A DNA stretch of 64,000 nucleotides, taken from Gymnothorax reevesii. Its lineage: Eukaryota > Chordata > Actinopteri > Anguilliformes > Muraenidae. Under the pieces are notes generated by a model. It saw nothing but the letters and a program-made list of their open reading frames with translations. It ran no database searches and had not been told where the DNA came from. Each line of letters starts with the position of its first letter. Position 1 is the stretch's first letter. The position numbers were made by a program, and so were the translations under genes. Shown here one piece after another: positions 22,361 to 32,218 of the stretch. The DNA lies in the NCBI GenBank assembly GCA_029721435.1, contig CM056577.1:114760219-114824218 (forward strand), read 5' to 3'.

Positions 22361-24722
22361 TATATACAACCCAACTGAAAGCAGTGATTAGTCTGTTGTC
22401 TTTGGCTGGTATTACGCTGAAAAAAAAACAACACATTATTTGATGTTCCATGACAGGAATTTAATTCATTTTTTAAAATAAACACTTCAATTTGGATTCT
22501 TGCAAAATTTTTCAAAAAAGTCTTGGATGTACTTTTGTCCCATTCTTCCAGCAAACAAGGCTTACAGTACTATGTGAGGCCTTAATTGTCTCATTTTGCA
22601 TTAAAAAATGCACAATACGTTCCCTATTGGGGTCAAGTAGGGGCTGCAGGCAGACCAGTCCAGCACCCACACCCTCCTCTTACGCAGCCATGTGTTATGA
22701 TCTGTATCAGTCCGTTTTTCTATTTATTATTTTTCATGTTTATTCATCCATTCCCTTATTGCATTGCACATTGTCTCCCCTGTAATGTCTGATGTGATTT
22801 GTGTTATCATGCCAGTGCACTCCCCTGTCTGCGTGCAAGTCTCGTTTGACCTTCCTTCCCGCTTTTCTGAAATTACCATATTAATTAACTCCTCGGCTGC
22901 TTAGTTAGTACTGGTAATTTTACTGTGGACTAATACCTTTGTCAGTACATAAACTAAACAACTAACAATCACATATTTTGATTAGGTGTGTAGATATCAC
23001 TGTTTGCAAATATAACTAATTTTGCCCCGCTCTGCTCTGCTCTGTAACTCCGCCCCTTTTGCTTTCCCTGTTCTCTGCTTTCATTACAGCTCACGCACCT
23101 CAGCTGCGCTTCTCTCTCTGTCCTGGAATCTTAACTGTGCACTTAGAACTCCTTGACCGGAGCTGTTTATCTGCCATAGGCTGTCTGCGTGGATCCTGTC
23201 CGCGTTTTGGTTTTTGCCCATTGTTTATGGTTTAGGACTTCCCCATGTGTGCCTATCTCTGTAATTAGTCTTATCCAATTCAGCTGTTCCCTGCATAGCA
23301 TGTGACTTCTCTCTTGTCTATTTAAAGTCTTCACTGCAGTTCATTCCTTGTCAGAACGTTGATTAATCCTCATCTGTGCAGAGCTCCTCGTACGCCTTTT
23401 GTTTATTGCTTCTTCACGACTGTTTTGTCCGACCTCGAGTTTGCCTTTGCCCTTCTGTTCCTGTTTTGCCTTTTTGGATTTTGACCCGTTTTGCACGACT
23501 ACAATTTCTTTATTTGGATGCCCTCTGCATGACCTACCTTTCTGGATTTCGACCATGAGTTTTTGGCTTACTATCTATGTACCGTTGCACATCTGCCTAA
23601 CTGGTTTTGACCCCTGCCTGTCCCGTCGACTTAGCTTTTTGGACATTGTTTTTGGTTTGGCAATCCTTGTGTCTTCTGGTCCTGACCCATTTTGTAATAA
23701 AGTCTCATGATTTTTGGATTATCCCGGAGCTGCGACTGGTTCCTCTGGGCGAATCACCACACCATGTCTTCGAAATGCGTGCAACATGCGGTTTTGGGTT
23801 GCCATAAAAAAATATGCATGAGTGTCACTGGAAAAGTTGTCTTGATGGCAGCATAATTATGTTGCTCCAAAATTTCAGTGTAATTTTCTGCATTACAACC
23901 CTCTACCACAACAGTCCGTGGCTTTTCAACATGTTTCTGGTTAAATTCTGGATGCTCCTTTTCTATTTTAGTCCCGATCTCACAGCGTTCGTTTCTCTTA
24001 AAAAAAGACCTGAAATATTGATTCCTCTGACCTCAATACACGTTTCAACTGTGTGATGGTCCATTGCAGATACCTACAAGCCCAGAGAAGTCAAAGACAC
24101 TTCTTGGCAGAGCAAACATGGGGCTTCCTTTTTGCAAGTACTGTTGTACTTGACATAGATTTGCCTATGTAATCCTGAGTGTAACTGGTAGATAAATAAC
24201 GGTTCTTGATGTAATTCGGTATAAACGGGCTTGCGCCCAATCCATTTACAGACAAAAATTCTTCCGGATTGCTTTAATCTTATGAAATATCCAAATCCTT
24301 TCTGATCGTTCTGAGAAGAACATTGTTTTCAACCTTTCAATGCATTTTTTCATGCATTTGTTGGCAAATTAGCCATTCTCTGCCGAGCTTTGCTCCTGAA
24401 GGACGAGGCCCTTCCAAATCATGTTTAAAATCACCTGCTGACATCAGCTGTCTCAAATCTCATCATGCCGTCAAATTCTTTTTCTCATCACTAGTCCTCA
24501 CTTTTCCCCGGCCAAACCTTTTTTGGAATGCATGGCAGGCAAAAATGGCAGGAATGGATGTACGTATTTACAAATAAAAGGAAGTTGACCAGCCAACATT
24601 AAATATCTTTTCTTCTTACTGTCTGCAATTAAGTAAATGGCAAAGTATATTTCTAAACCACTGCTTTCGGTTTTGTGCGCATTTTCCATTCCGTTTTAAC
24701 TTCTTGCGAGTTGGGGTTGTAC
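22361..24722 (-). pseudogene. Tc1/mariner-like transposon relic, interrupted by a solo LTR
   Basis: This is a decayed minus-strand element of the fish family whose ends read TTGGGGTTGTAC. At 22650-22675 the sense of GGGCTGCAGGCAGACCAGTC is the transposase WPACSPD region. From 23767 the homology resumes (GCGTGCAACATGCGG, then GTTGTCTTGATGGCAGCAT) and runs through the N-terminal region to TTGGGGTTGTACA at the right. No open frame remains. The same family supplies the relic at 28.5-31.1 kb, to which 24.0-24.6 kb is visibly similar. The ptpru exon at 24939 lies just beyond its right end. The left end is approximate. Confidence 0.7.
22693..23761 (+). mobile_element. Solo LTR of an LTR retrotransposon (1,069 bp)
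   Basis: The segment begins TGTTATGATC and ends CACCACA (5'-TG...CA-3'). It is bounded by a perfect 5-bp duplication CCATG at 22688-22692 and 23762-23766. It interrupts the Tc1-like relic, whose text continues on either side of the duplication. An AATAAAG polyadenylation signal lies at about 23694-23700, near the 3' end, as expected for an LTR. No internal domain or second LTR is present, so it probably arose by LTR-LTR recombination. A Ty3/gypsy origin is plausible from the overall look but not shown. Confidence 0.85.
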
Positions 24723-24938
24723 ATCAATAAAGTAAAACTAAAAGAAGGATAAACTCCCTGAGGGGTAAATGCCCTGATTTCCATGTGTACTTCAATTATT
24801 CCACAATTCCCTGGGAACAAAGGTCATTTGTCACTGGGAAGCCAATATGGTGATACCCACAAAACCAAAATGGCAACCAAACAATGAACTTAGCTGTGTT
24901 TCTGGACTGCGGTGTAGATGAATGACAGGATAACTCAC
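24723..24938. other. ptpru intron, nothing recognised
   Basis: This is a short unique stretch between the Tc1 relic and the 77-bp exon. Confidence 0.6.
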
Positions 24939-25015
24939 ATCGATGTAGTTTGCGTTGACATATTCGGATGCTGGGCTGCCAAGCAGGGAATTGAGCTTCA
25001 CTCGATGGCGGTCGC
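24939..25015 (-). CDS. ptpru: ptpru exon: D1 start, DRHRVKL...NANYID
   Basis: This 77-bp exon has an acceptor ending cctcttgcag and donor gtgagt, starting in phase 1 and ending in phase 0. It encodes DRHRVKLNSLLG followed by SPASEYVNANYID, the start of the PTP core with the conserved DYINANYID block (here EYVNANYID). The codon across the upstream junction is T|GC, Cys, where mammalian PTPRU has Tyr at the equivalent AYD position. The KNRY phosphotyrosine-recognition motif that precedes this block in active R2B phosphatases is absent here and in the preceding exon. Confidence 0.95.
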
Positions 25016-25849
25016 CTGCAAGAGGCCAGAGAAAGAAAAGGTAAGAGATGGTTTTGAGAAGGCGGTGTGATGGAAGTATTTAAGTTTTCCATTACAGAAT
25101 GCTGTAAAGTCTGATTTAAGCTTTGGATGAAGGTAAACTTTTTTTCTCCGGGCGTCCCGGGGCAGATTTGACAAACCAAGTGTGCTTTTACGCGCCTCGT
25201 GCACAGCTTTTTTTTTTCCCAAAAAAGGAAAAATAATACTTTATTTCAAATGTGTTTGAGTGTGATTGTAAGCACTGACGTCACATTGTGATCCGTCATT
25301 GACGCTCATTGCCTCGACTTGTTTGCTTTGATAAAGAATTTCAGAGAAACAAAAGAAAACATCAGAAAATTACACCTTTATTTGCGAGGGAAGTCCTCAC
25401 CGTACAAGTATAAGTGTGGCAGAAATGACTGGATCTCTCTTTCATACCCACTGGTCTTCAGACCATATTTACTTGGACCAGCAGCATGGGCAAAACCTCT
25501 TAATGCAAGCAAAACTTAAAATGAAACAAATTATCGGAGCAGACCAAATACCACAATCAATGGTCATGCATTTGGTTTTGTGCAGAAAGCGCGTTGTAAC
25601 GGTCGTCGAGCGTCAGGCCCTTATTTTGAAGTTAGGCTGCAGTTAGAAAGCAATGCAGCTGGTCTTAGAGAGTGTACACATCAGCCATCTGTTTTCAGTT
25701 CAGCACATGCAGGTTTAGTGTGGAAACACGTTTTCTGGCATCATTTTTTATTCATTCCTACCCTGATTACCATGCAAGTCCTAATGTTTCATGTTCTTGC
25801 ATAAATTGCTCAGTTTTAAATGATTAAATTGGGCTGTCGGAAAAAATTA
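25016..25849. other. ptpru intron, nothing recognised
   Basis: This is AT-rich intron. The open frames at 25319-25519, 25416-25646 and 25580-25804 (plus) overlap one another and show no recognisable domain. Confidence 0.5.
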
Positions 25850-27195
25850 AATTTCAACATATTAACGTATTAAATTTTAAACTGAGAATTACAATTTCAT
25901 CCACAAAATGAGCTCATTTCAAATTTGATGGCTACTACAGGTCTCAAAAAAGTTGGGCCAGTTTACCATGGTGTAGCATCCCCTCTTCTTTTTAACACAG
26001 AGTGGAGGCATCTGGGCATTGAGGAGACAAGTTTCTTGAGTTTAGCCATTGGAATTTGATCCCACTCTTGTTTAATGCAGGTTTCCAGCTGCTGGAGAGT
26101 TTTAGGTCTCCTTTGACGGACTTTTCCTTTAATTATGCGCCAAATGTTCTCAAATGTTCTCATCGGTGAAAGATTAGGACTGCAGGCAGGCTGGGTCAGC
26201 ACACGGGCTCTTTTACTACAAAGCCATACTGCTGTAATAGCTGTAGTATGTGGTTTTGCATTGTCCTACTGGAATAGATGTCATCTGGAGGGGAGCATGT
26301 GTTGCTCTAAAACCTTTGTAAACCTTTCAGCATTCATGATGCTTTTTAAAACATGAAAGTGTCCCACACCATATAAACTAATGCATCCCCATACCATCAG
26401 AGATGCTGGCTTTTGAACTGGACGTTGATAACAGGAGGGGTGGTCTTTCTTCTCTTTAGCCTGGAGGACACAACGCCTATGATTTCCAACAAGAATGTCA
26501 AATTTGGACTCATCTGACCACAGAACACTTTGCCACTTTGCTACAGTCCATTTTAAATGAGCCTTGGCCCACAGAACACGGCGGCGCTTCTGGATCATGC
26601 TCAACAATGGCTTTTTGCATGATAGAGTTTTTGGTGGCATCTCTGGATGGCATGGGGGACTGTGTTCACAGACAGTGGATTTTTGAAGTATTCCTGGGCC
26701 CATTTAGTAATGTCAATGACAGAATCATGCCAGTGAGTGATGCAGTGGCGTCTGAGGGCCCGAAGATCACAGGCATCCAGTAAAGGTCTTCGGCCTTGTC
26801 CCCTACGCACAGAGATTTTTCCAGTTTCTCTGAATCTTTTGATGACGTTATGCACCGTCGATGATGAGACCTTCAAAGCCTTTGCAATATGACTTTGAGG
26901 AACAGTGTTTTTAAAGTATTCCACAAGTTTTTTATGCAAGCCTTCACAGGTCGGAGAGCTTCTGGCAGTGGCGTAACGTGACCCCCGTGGGCCCGAGTGC
27001 AGACCTGACGACACAGGCCCACCCAATTGTGCGCAGCTGCACATATGTGATTTTTTTTTACATGGATGAAGGCGTTTAATGTTGCAGTATTACACTTTTG
27101 CACGCTTCTCTAAGTTTTAAGTTTTTCGCAGTCCCTGCACCCCCTATTGTTACGCCACTGGCTTCTGGCCATCTTTTTTTCTGAGAGACTCAAGA
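25850..27195 (-). pseudogene. Tc1-like transposase pseudogene, left member of a head-to-head pair
   Basis: Read on the minus strand it starts near 27195 with the N-terminal helix-turn-helix region (SHIAKALKVSSSTVHNVIKR, then RRGQGRRPLLD). It continues through the first catalytic Asp (VLWSDESKF) and ends at HSVLKRRGDATPW (25963). It is broken by an hAT MITE (26966-27160), by a stop within the block that should read FQQDNAKPH (the second Gln codon is TAG) and by a change to SPNLSPMRTFENIW near the catalytic Glu. It is not functional. Outside the coding part, 25870-25960 is the inverted counterpart of the right member's 3' flank. Confidence 0.85.
26966..27160. mobile_element. hAT MITE (195 bp) with 8-bp target duplication
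   Basis: The termini are CAGTGGCGTAAC and GTTACGCCACTG, a perfect 12-bp inverted repeat of hAT type. The element is flanked by the direct repeat GCTTCTGG at 26958-26965 and 27161-27168, the 8-bp length expected for hAT. It has no coding capacity. It sits in the N-terminal region of the Tc1 pseudogene, so it inserted after that element. Confidence 0.93.
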
Positions 27196-28075
27196 AAAAA
27201 AGAGGAAGCCATTGTTGAGCATGATCCAGAAGCGCCGCCGTGTTCTGTGGGCCAAGGCTCATTTAAAATGGGCTGTAGCAAAGTGGCAAAGTGTCCTGTG
27301 GTCAGATGAGTCCAAATTTGACATTCTTGTCTTGTGTCCGCCTGGCTAAAGAGGAGAAAGACCACCCCTCCTGTTATCAGCGTTCAGTTCAAAAGCCAGC
27401 ATCTCTGATGGTATGGGGATTCATTAGTGCATATGGAGTGGGACACTTGCATGTTTTAAAAAGCACCATGAATGCTGAAAGGTATATAAGGGTTTTAGAG
27501 CCACATATGCTCCCCTCCAGATGACATCTATTCCAGGGAATGTCTTGTGAATTTCAGCAGGATAAAGCAAAGCCACATACTGCAGCTATTACAACAGCAT
27601 GGCTTCATAGTAGAAGAGTCCTTATGCTGAACTGGCCTGTCTGCAGTCCTGATCTTTCACAGATTGAGAACATTTGGCACATAATTAAACGAAAAGTCCG
27701 TCAAAGGAGACCAAAAACTCTCCAGCTGCTGGAAGCCTGTATTAAACAAGAGTGGGATCAAATTCCAATGGCTAAACCCAAGAAACTTGTCTCCTCAATG
27801 CCCAGATGCCTCCACTCTGTTTTAAAAAGAAGAGGGGATGCTACACCATGGTAAACAGGCCCCTGTTAGAAACTTTTTTGAGACCAGTAACATCCATCAA
27901 ATTTGAAATGAGCTCATTTTGTGGATAAAATTGTAAAATTCCTCAGTTTCAACATTTGCTATGTTATCTCTGTTCTATTGTGAATGACATACTGGCTGGT
28001 TTGATTTTAAAGTCATTGTGTTTTGATTTTATTCACAATTTACACTTTGTCCCAATTATTTTGGAATTGGGGTTG
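27196..28075 (+). pseudogene. Tc1-like transposase pseudogene, right member of the pair (N-terminus missing)
   Basis: It starts inside the transposase ([19 protein letters not shown]) and runs to GDATPW at 27854. It keeps the DDE-type landmarks: WSDESKF, QQDKAKPHT and SPDLSQIENIW. A frame change occurs after KFDILV and further breaks precede SCEFQQD, so the product is not made. Its 3' flank continues to the terminal repeat text TTTTGGAATTGGGGTTGTA at about 28056-28074. The N-terminal DNA-binding domain is absent because the copy begins at the inversion point. Confidence 0.85.
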
Positions 28076-28559
28076 TATATATGAGTGTATATGCACTATG
28101 TGTTATCACTGGTATGTTTGTGGTGTCTCAAGGTTGTGATATGTATTGGTATATAAATAAAGAGAGAAAAAAAAGAAGCCAATCAGTACTGCTGCACACA
28201 ACCAGGAAATTATTATCTTCGTGATTGTCTCAGCATGGCCAAACCGCAAGTGCTGTATAGAACACTGCAGGAAATGGAACACTATGAATGCCAAAACAAA
28301 GAAAATATCATTCTCACAAGTAATTTTCTCCCCTTTCAGAGTCTCTTCTTTCAGTCCCAAGACCCATACTAAGCTAAAGTGAAATTATTCCTCAAAAGTT
28401 TGAAATCACTCATGATTCATCCCCCCACATCAGAAAAAGAATGGATGGCATAAAAACGACAATTAAAACTGAAGGCAGAAACATGTATATATGTCTTTGA
28501 CATGTATAATATTTGAAACAATACAACAGTACATTATTTGTTAGTCCACATGGATTTCA
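28076..28559. other. ptpru intron, nothing recognised
   Basis: This is AT-rich intron between two Tc1-like relics. The minus-strand frame at 28106-28360 has a hydrophobic start but no recognisable identity. Confidence 0.5.
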
Positions 28560-29284
28560 TTGCCTTTACAAAATAAATATATTTAAATTTAGATTCTTGA
28601 AAAATATTGGGACAAAAAGTTGGGACTACCACCTTGTGATGTTGTAATTCCTTTCCACAACACTTAAACATTTCGGGACTGTAGACACCGAGTGATTAAG
28701 TGGTTCTGGTGTAATCTTGTCAAATTTTTCCCCACAAAGAAGTCTAAATGTGTGCAACAGAATAGAGTCTTAGAGAACAAAAGGTAAAGTACGACAACTA
28801 TATGGGACAAGTCAGGACTGCAGGCAGGCCAGTCCAGCACCTGCACCCCGTTCCTCCGCCTCCATACCTTTGTAATGCATACAGACTGGGGTTTTGTATT
28901 TTCTTGTAGGAATATGCTTTGGAGTCCCTGGAAAAGACATATTCCTGAAGGCCGCACATGTCGCTCCAAAATCTTAGTGAACATTTCAGCATTAATGGTG
29001 GCTTCACAGAAGAGCAAGTCACCTTTACCAATGCTACAAACACAACCCCATACCATGGCAGAACATGGCTTAGGACTTTTTGCTGGTAACAGTCTGTATG
29101 AGCCATTCTTCTTTGGTCAGAAGAACATTGAATCTATTTATTTTAAAGCTGTAGTATACGATTTGAAAGTTTGATCATTATTAATAACCTCATTTAGATG
29201 GTGGTTATGGCCCTATAGTACAATCTACACAATGTGAAGAGCAAAAAAAAAAAGATCCACTCACTCTAGTGGCTGCAGCCCTGC

Positions 29285-29342
29285 AGAGACGTTGACCAAT
29301 GTAAGCCACCCAGCCGGATGGCTTACATTGGTCAGCGTCTCT
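29285..29342. repeat. Inverted repeat, 24-bp stem with 10-bp loop
   Basis: Positions 29285-29308 pair with 29319-29342. The arm reads AGAGACGTTGACCAATGTAA then GCCA. The single non-Watson-Crick position is T opposite G, which would be a wobble pair in a plus-strand RNA. The loop is 10 nt. It lies inside the TTAA element. Confidence 0.85.
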
Positions 29343-29515
29343 CTCCTATTCTCATCCAATCCCCTCGCTCTAGTTGACACTCCCCCGAGGGCTTGCTCTT
29401 TCTCCCCGTGCTCCGCATTCCGCCTCGTCCCCGCCCCCTTCCGCGTTATAAACTTTCTGCAAAAAGCAAGTGGCTGAGTAGCAGCTTAGCAAAAAGGGCT
29501 AGAAGAATGGAATAG

Positions 29516-29736
29516 AAAGACAGCGACAGCAGCAAGCGGCCCCTGCTTGCCCCACCAGCAAGAGGGGGGAAAAAGCGTAAGTCTGCAGAGGAAAAGGCAG
29601 AGAAGAAGAGGAATTGTGAGCAACGCTGGACTCAAAGCCGAGTCAACATCAGGTCATCCATTCACCGCAGGAGGAAGCTCCAGGAGGATTTGGGCCTGAA
29701 GACAGATGCTGATACAGCAGACTTTTTGTTGAACAG
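29516..29736 (+). pseudogene. Decayed exon-like ORF inside the TTAA element (RVNI...LKTDAD..FLL motif)
   Basis: On the plus strand the open frame after an in-frame TAG (29513-29515) reads KDSDSSKRPLLAPPARGGKK, then RKSAEEKAEKKRN, then CEQRWTQSRVNIRSSIHRRR and GLKTDADTADFLLNR. It is followed by a donor-like gtaggt at 29737. An R-V-N-I ... W/R ... GLK(T/S)DA(D/E)xAxFLL signature recurs in many predicted fish proteins of transposon origin. The putative start ATG is followed immediately by GAA TAG, so this copy cannot be translated as is. The function is unknown. Confidence 0.5.
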
Positions 29737-31130
29737 GTAGGTAATTTTTGACTTTTATTGTGTGAGTTGTTACATAAATAAATTTTTATAAGTCAATGAC
29801 AATTCTGGCTTATGACTGTAAACGCTGCCGGTCGTTTTCTCTGTGTTGACAGATAGCGTCGGAACGTTAGCCGTTTATTTTTAGCATCGTAAACTAGCAT
29901 CTCTATCATCATTGTTGTGCCTGAATGCATTCAATGAACTCATGAACTCGTTCATATGCATGTCCAATTGATGAACGTTATGGTGAACGTGTTCGTTGCG
30001 GTGTTTGTGAACGGCGCGCTCTCTCACTGATGCAGAAACCCCAGCTAAACACACCGCAAACATCCCAGTTATTGAGAAAGGCAAATATTTTATATTTGAC
30101 CACATGATCTTGTTGTTCATTTATGTGGAATAAATATTGCACTGTGGAGCTGTTGTGGCGAGACTTTCATGACTATCACGGCGCTGTGTCTGATTACTGC
30201 CGGCCAGCTTGTTGCTCTGGTAGAGGGGGTGTGTCAGGGGGTCTCCACGCGGACGGCCACTCGTGATCGGTGGGAGGGATCAGGGAGCACAGAGGGGAGG
30301 GGTGTGTGTGTGTGGGCGGGATGCTTTTTTCAATTTTTTCTCAACATCTCAATCTTTCTCAACTGATTCTCAGATCGTAAACTACAGCTTTAAGAAAAGA
30401 CCTGAAATTGAATCTGACAGACCACAGCACAGTTTACATTGTGAAGGTCCATCGCGGATGACTCCGCGTTCAGAGAAATCATGGTATTTCTGGACAAGGT
30501 CAACATAAGGCTTCCTTCTTGTGCAGAAAAGTTTTAATTGGTATTTGTTGATGTAACTACTGACTGTAGTACTTGAAAAAGGTTTACCGAAGTAATCTTG
30601 AGCCTATGTGACTATATCACTTATAGATAAATGAAGCAGCGCTGTCTGAGATAATGGGTATTCAGTTTAGGCTTATACCTGTGCCCTTTACACACAGATA
30701 TTCATGCACCAGAGGGGATGAAATAACCACATCCCTTCCTTTACTTCTTTGAGGCACATTGTTTTGAAACCTTTCAATAATTTTCCCACATGTTTGATCC
30801 TTTGCTCATCTTTGCTCTGGAAGGACTAGGCCTTCCCTGGATTGGTACTAACTAGCAAATCCTGATTATATGATTAACTGTTAAAAATGACGTCATAATT
30901 CAATTCTTTTTTTCCTCATTATTAGTCCTAAATGACCCCGGTCCAAACTTTTTTGGAATGCGTTTTCCGGCCTGAATGGCGGGCATGGATATATAATTGG
31001 AAAATAAATTGAAGTAGACCAGAAAAAGCATTGAATATCTCATCTTCATACTGCCCCCAATCAAGCACAAGTCAAGATTTGATCACTGCCTTGCAAATTT
31101 TAGGCATTTTGGAAATTAACTACATGCAGG

Positions 31131-32145
31131 AATCAGTCAAAATTAATTTCTGGACTATAATTGAACTATAATTCCCACAGTTGTCTCTTTGAAGATGGTC
31201 ACACTTCAGACTTTACCATCTGGATGATCTGGCTCTATCTCTGTGCTGTAAATCCGGTGACTGAGCTGCCCTCTTCGTATCTCGTAATTTCCTTTCCAGT
31301 AAGTCCCTGCAAAATTTGGATTTATGTTTTTTGCAGTTGTCTCGATGTAACACAAAGTTTATTCCATTAAGTCCATGCAAAAATCATTAGTAACTCCAGA
31401 CTTTTGAGTGGGTGTGCGCTATGCTGACTACTTTCAATAACAAGGATTTTGAAAGTATTTCCACTCCGATGCGGGTTTGTAATCTGGCACAACAGTATTT
31501 TGACAAAAAAAATGATACCATTTTTTTCTCACTAGGTCCTCAGAGGATATGATCAAGGTAATGCAATGATAAAGGCAGGAAAACAAAATATCAGACATTG
31601 CAATATATTACTGTGCTCACAATTCGATCCAATTCAGTTCAATTCAGTTTATTTGCGCGGCACTTTACACAGAAGGCTGTCACAAAGGGGCTTGACAGAG
31701 TAGCAGAAGACAAACACCTGCCCTTACCCCAAAACATCAGGAAAATGAGCTGAGAAAACTCCCAAATGAGTTAAAAAAAACCCTGAAATAATATATACAA
31801 ACATTCGTCCCATTAAAAAAGCATTTTGCATATTTACATAGATTGGAGTGTAATCAAGTCCAAGGTAGCCAGCCCGCAGCAAGCTGAGATCCCTTTGCAT
31901 TTTCAAGATTCTCAAGGTTTGCATTCATTAAAATGTTGCGAATGCACTGACACGATCAAAAAATCACCACAGGCGTTTATTCAAAACGGATAGCTTTAAA
32001 CACTCGAAATGCTCAGGCAGCCAGTAAACTTGGACTGATTAAAAGCAGTGGACTGAGTACTTTGGGTTTATACTTCAAATTCTATCAATGTGAGACAACC
32101 CCGTTTCAAGGATAGCAGCACCTCGGGAGAAGGGCCCAGACTTAC
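31131..32145. other. ptpru intron with one interspersed-repeat fragment
   Basis: This is AT-rich intron before the 73-bp exon. The only thing recognised is a fragment of a common teleost repeat at about 31623-31775 (separate entry). Confidence 0.55.
31623..31775 (+). repeat. Fragment of a widespread teleost interspersed repeat (TTCAATTCAGTTTATTTG type)
   Basis: The text TTCAATTCAGTTTATTTG, then GGCACTTTACACAGAAGGCT, then CACAAAGGGGCTTGACAGAG, then GAGAAAACTCCC follows the order of a very common fish repeat (TTTATTTGTATAGCGC..., CACAAAGCAGCTTTACAGAA..., GGAAAAACTCCC). Ends and class are not resolved. Confidence 0.6.
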
Positions 32146-32218
32146 AGCCGAGAAGACCGGCATGTCTTCCTTTGGACTTCTCTTTCTTCTTGGCGATGTC
32201 CCAGCCCTCAAAGAAGCT
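32146..32218 (-). CDS. ptpru: ptpru exon: juxtamembrane SFFEGWD to D1 border
   Basis: This 73-bp exon has an acceptor ending ctgtttacag and donor gtaagt, phase 0 to phase 1. It encodes SFFEGWDIAKKKEKSKGR, then HAGLLG, plus the first base of the next codon. The upstream exon ends KQEYE, giving the R2B signature EYESFFEGW. The lysine-rich tract follows. In PTPRK/M/T a KNRY motif follows this region to shape the phosphotyrosine pocket. Here, as in PTPRU, there is none, and GRHAGLLGC replaces it. Confidence 0.95.

Larger units (their letters stand above)
29147..30389. mobile_element. TTAA-flanked TIR transposon fragment (Kolobok- or piggyBac-like), about 1.24 kb
   Basis: The termini are AGCTGTAGTATACGAT on the left and ATCGTAAACTACAGCT on the right, an inverted repeat with one mismatch. 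TTAA flanks each end (29143-29146 and 30390-30393). TTAA target duplication is characteristic of Kolobok and piggyBac elements. The insertion lies in the middle of a Tc1-like relic. It contains a strong 24-bp-stem hairpin (29285-29342), one decayed exon-like segment (29516-29736) and otherwise non-coding sequence, so it is internally deleted or non-autonomous. Confidence 0.7.
28560..31130 (-). pseudogene. Tc1/mariner-like relic split by a TTAA element
   Basis: This is a minus-strand relic. The segment 28664-29106 still reads MVWGCVCSIGKGDLLFCEAT, TINAEMFTKILERHV and VQVLDWPACSPDLS, all C-terminal transposase motifs with stops between. After a 1.24-kb insertion (29147-30389) the same element resumes with CAGACCACAGCACAGTTTA and continues to the leader near 31.1 kb, including GGTCCAAACTTTTTTGGAAT. 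It belongs to the same family as the 22.4-24.7 kb relic. It is inactive. The outer ends are approximate. Confidence 0.75.
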
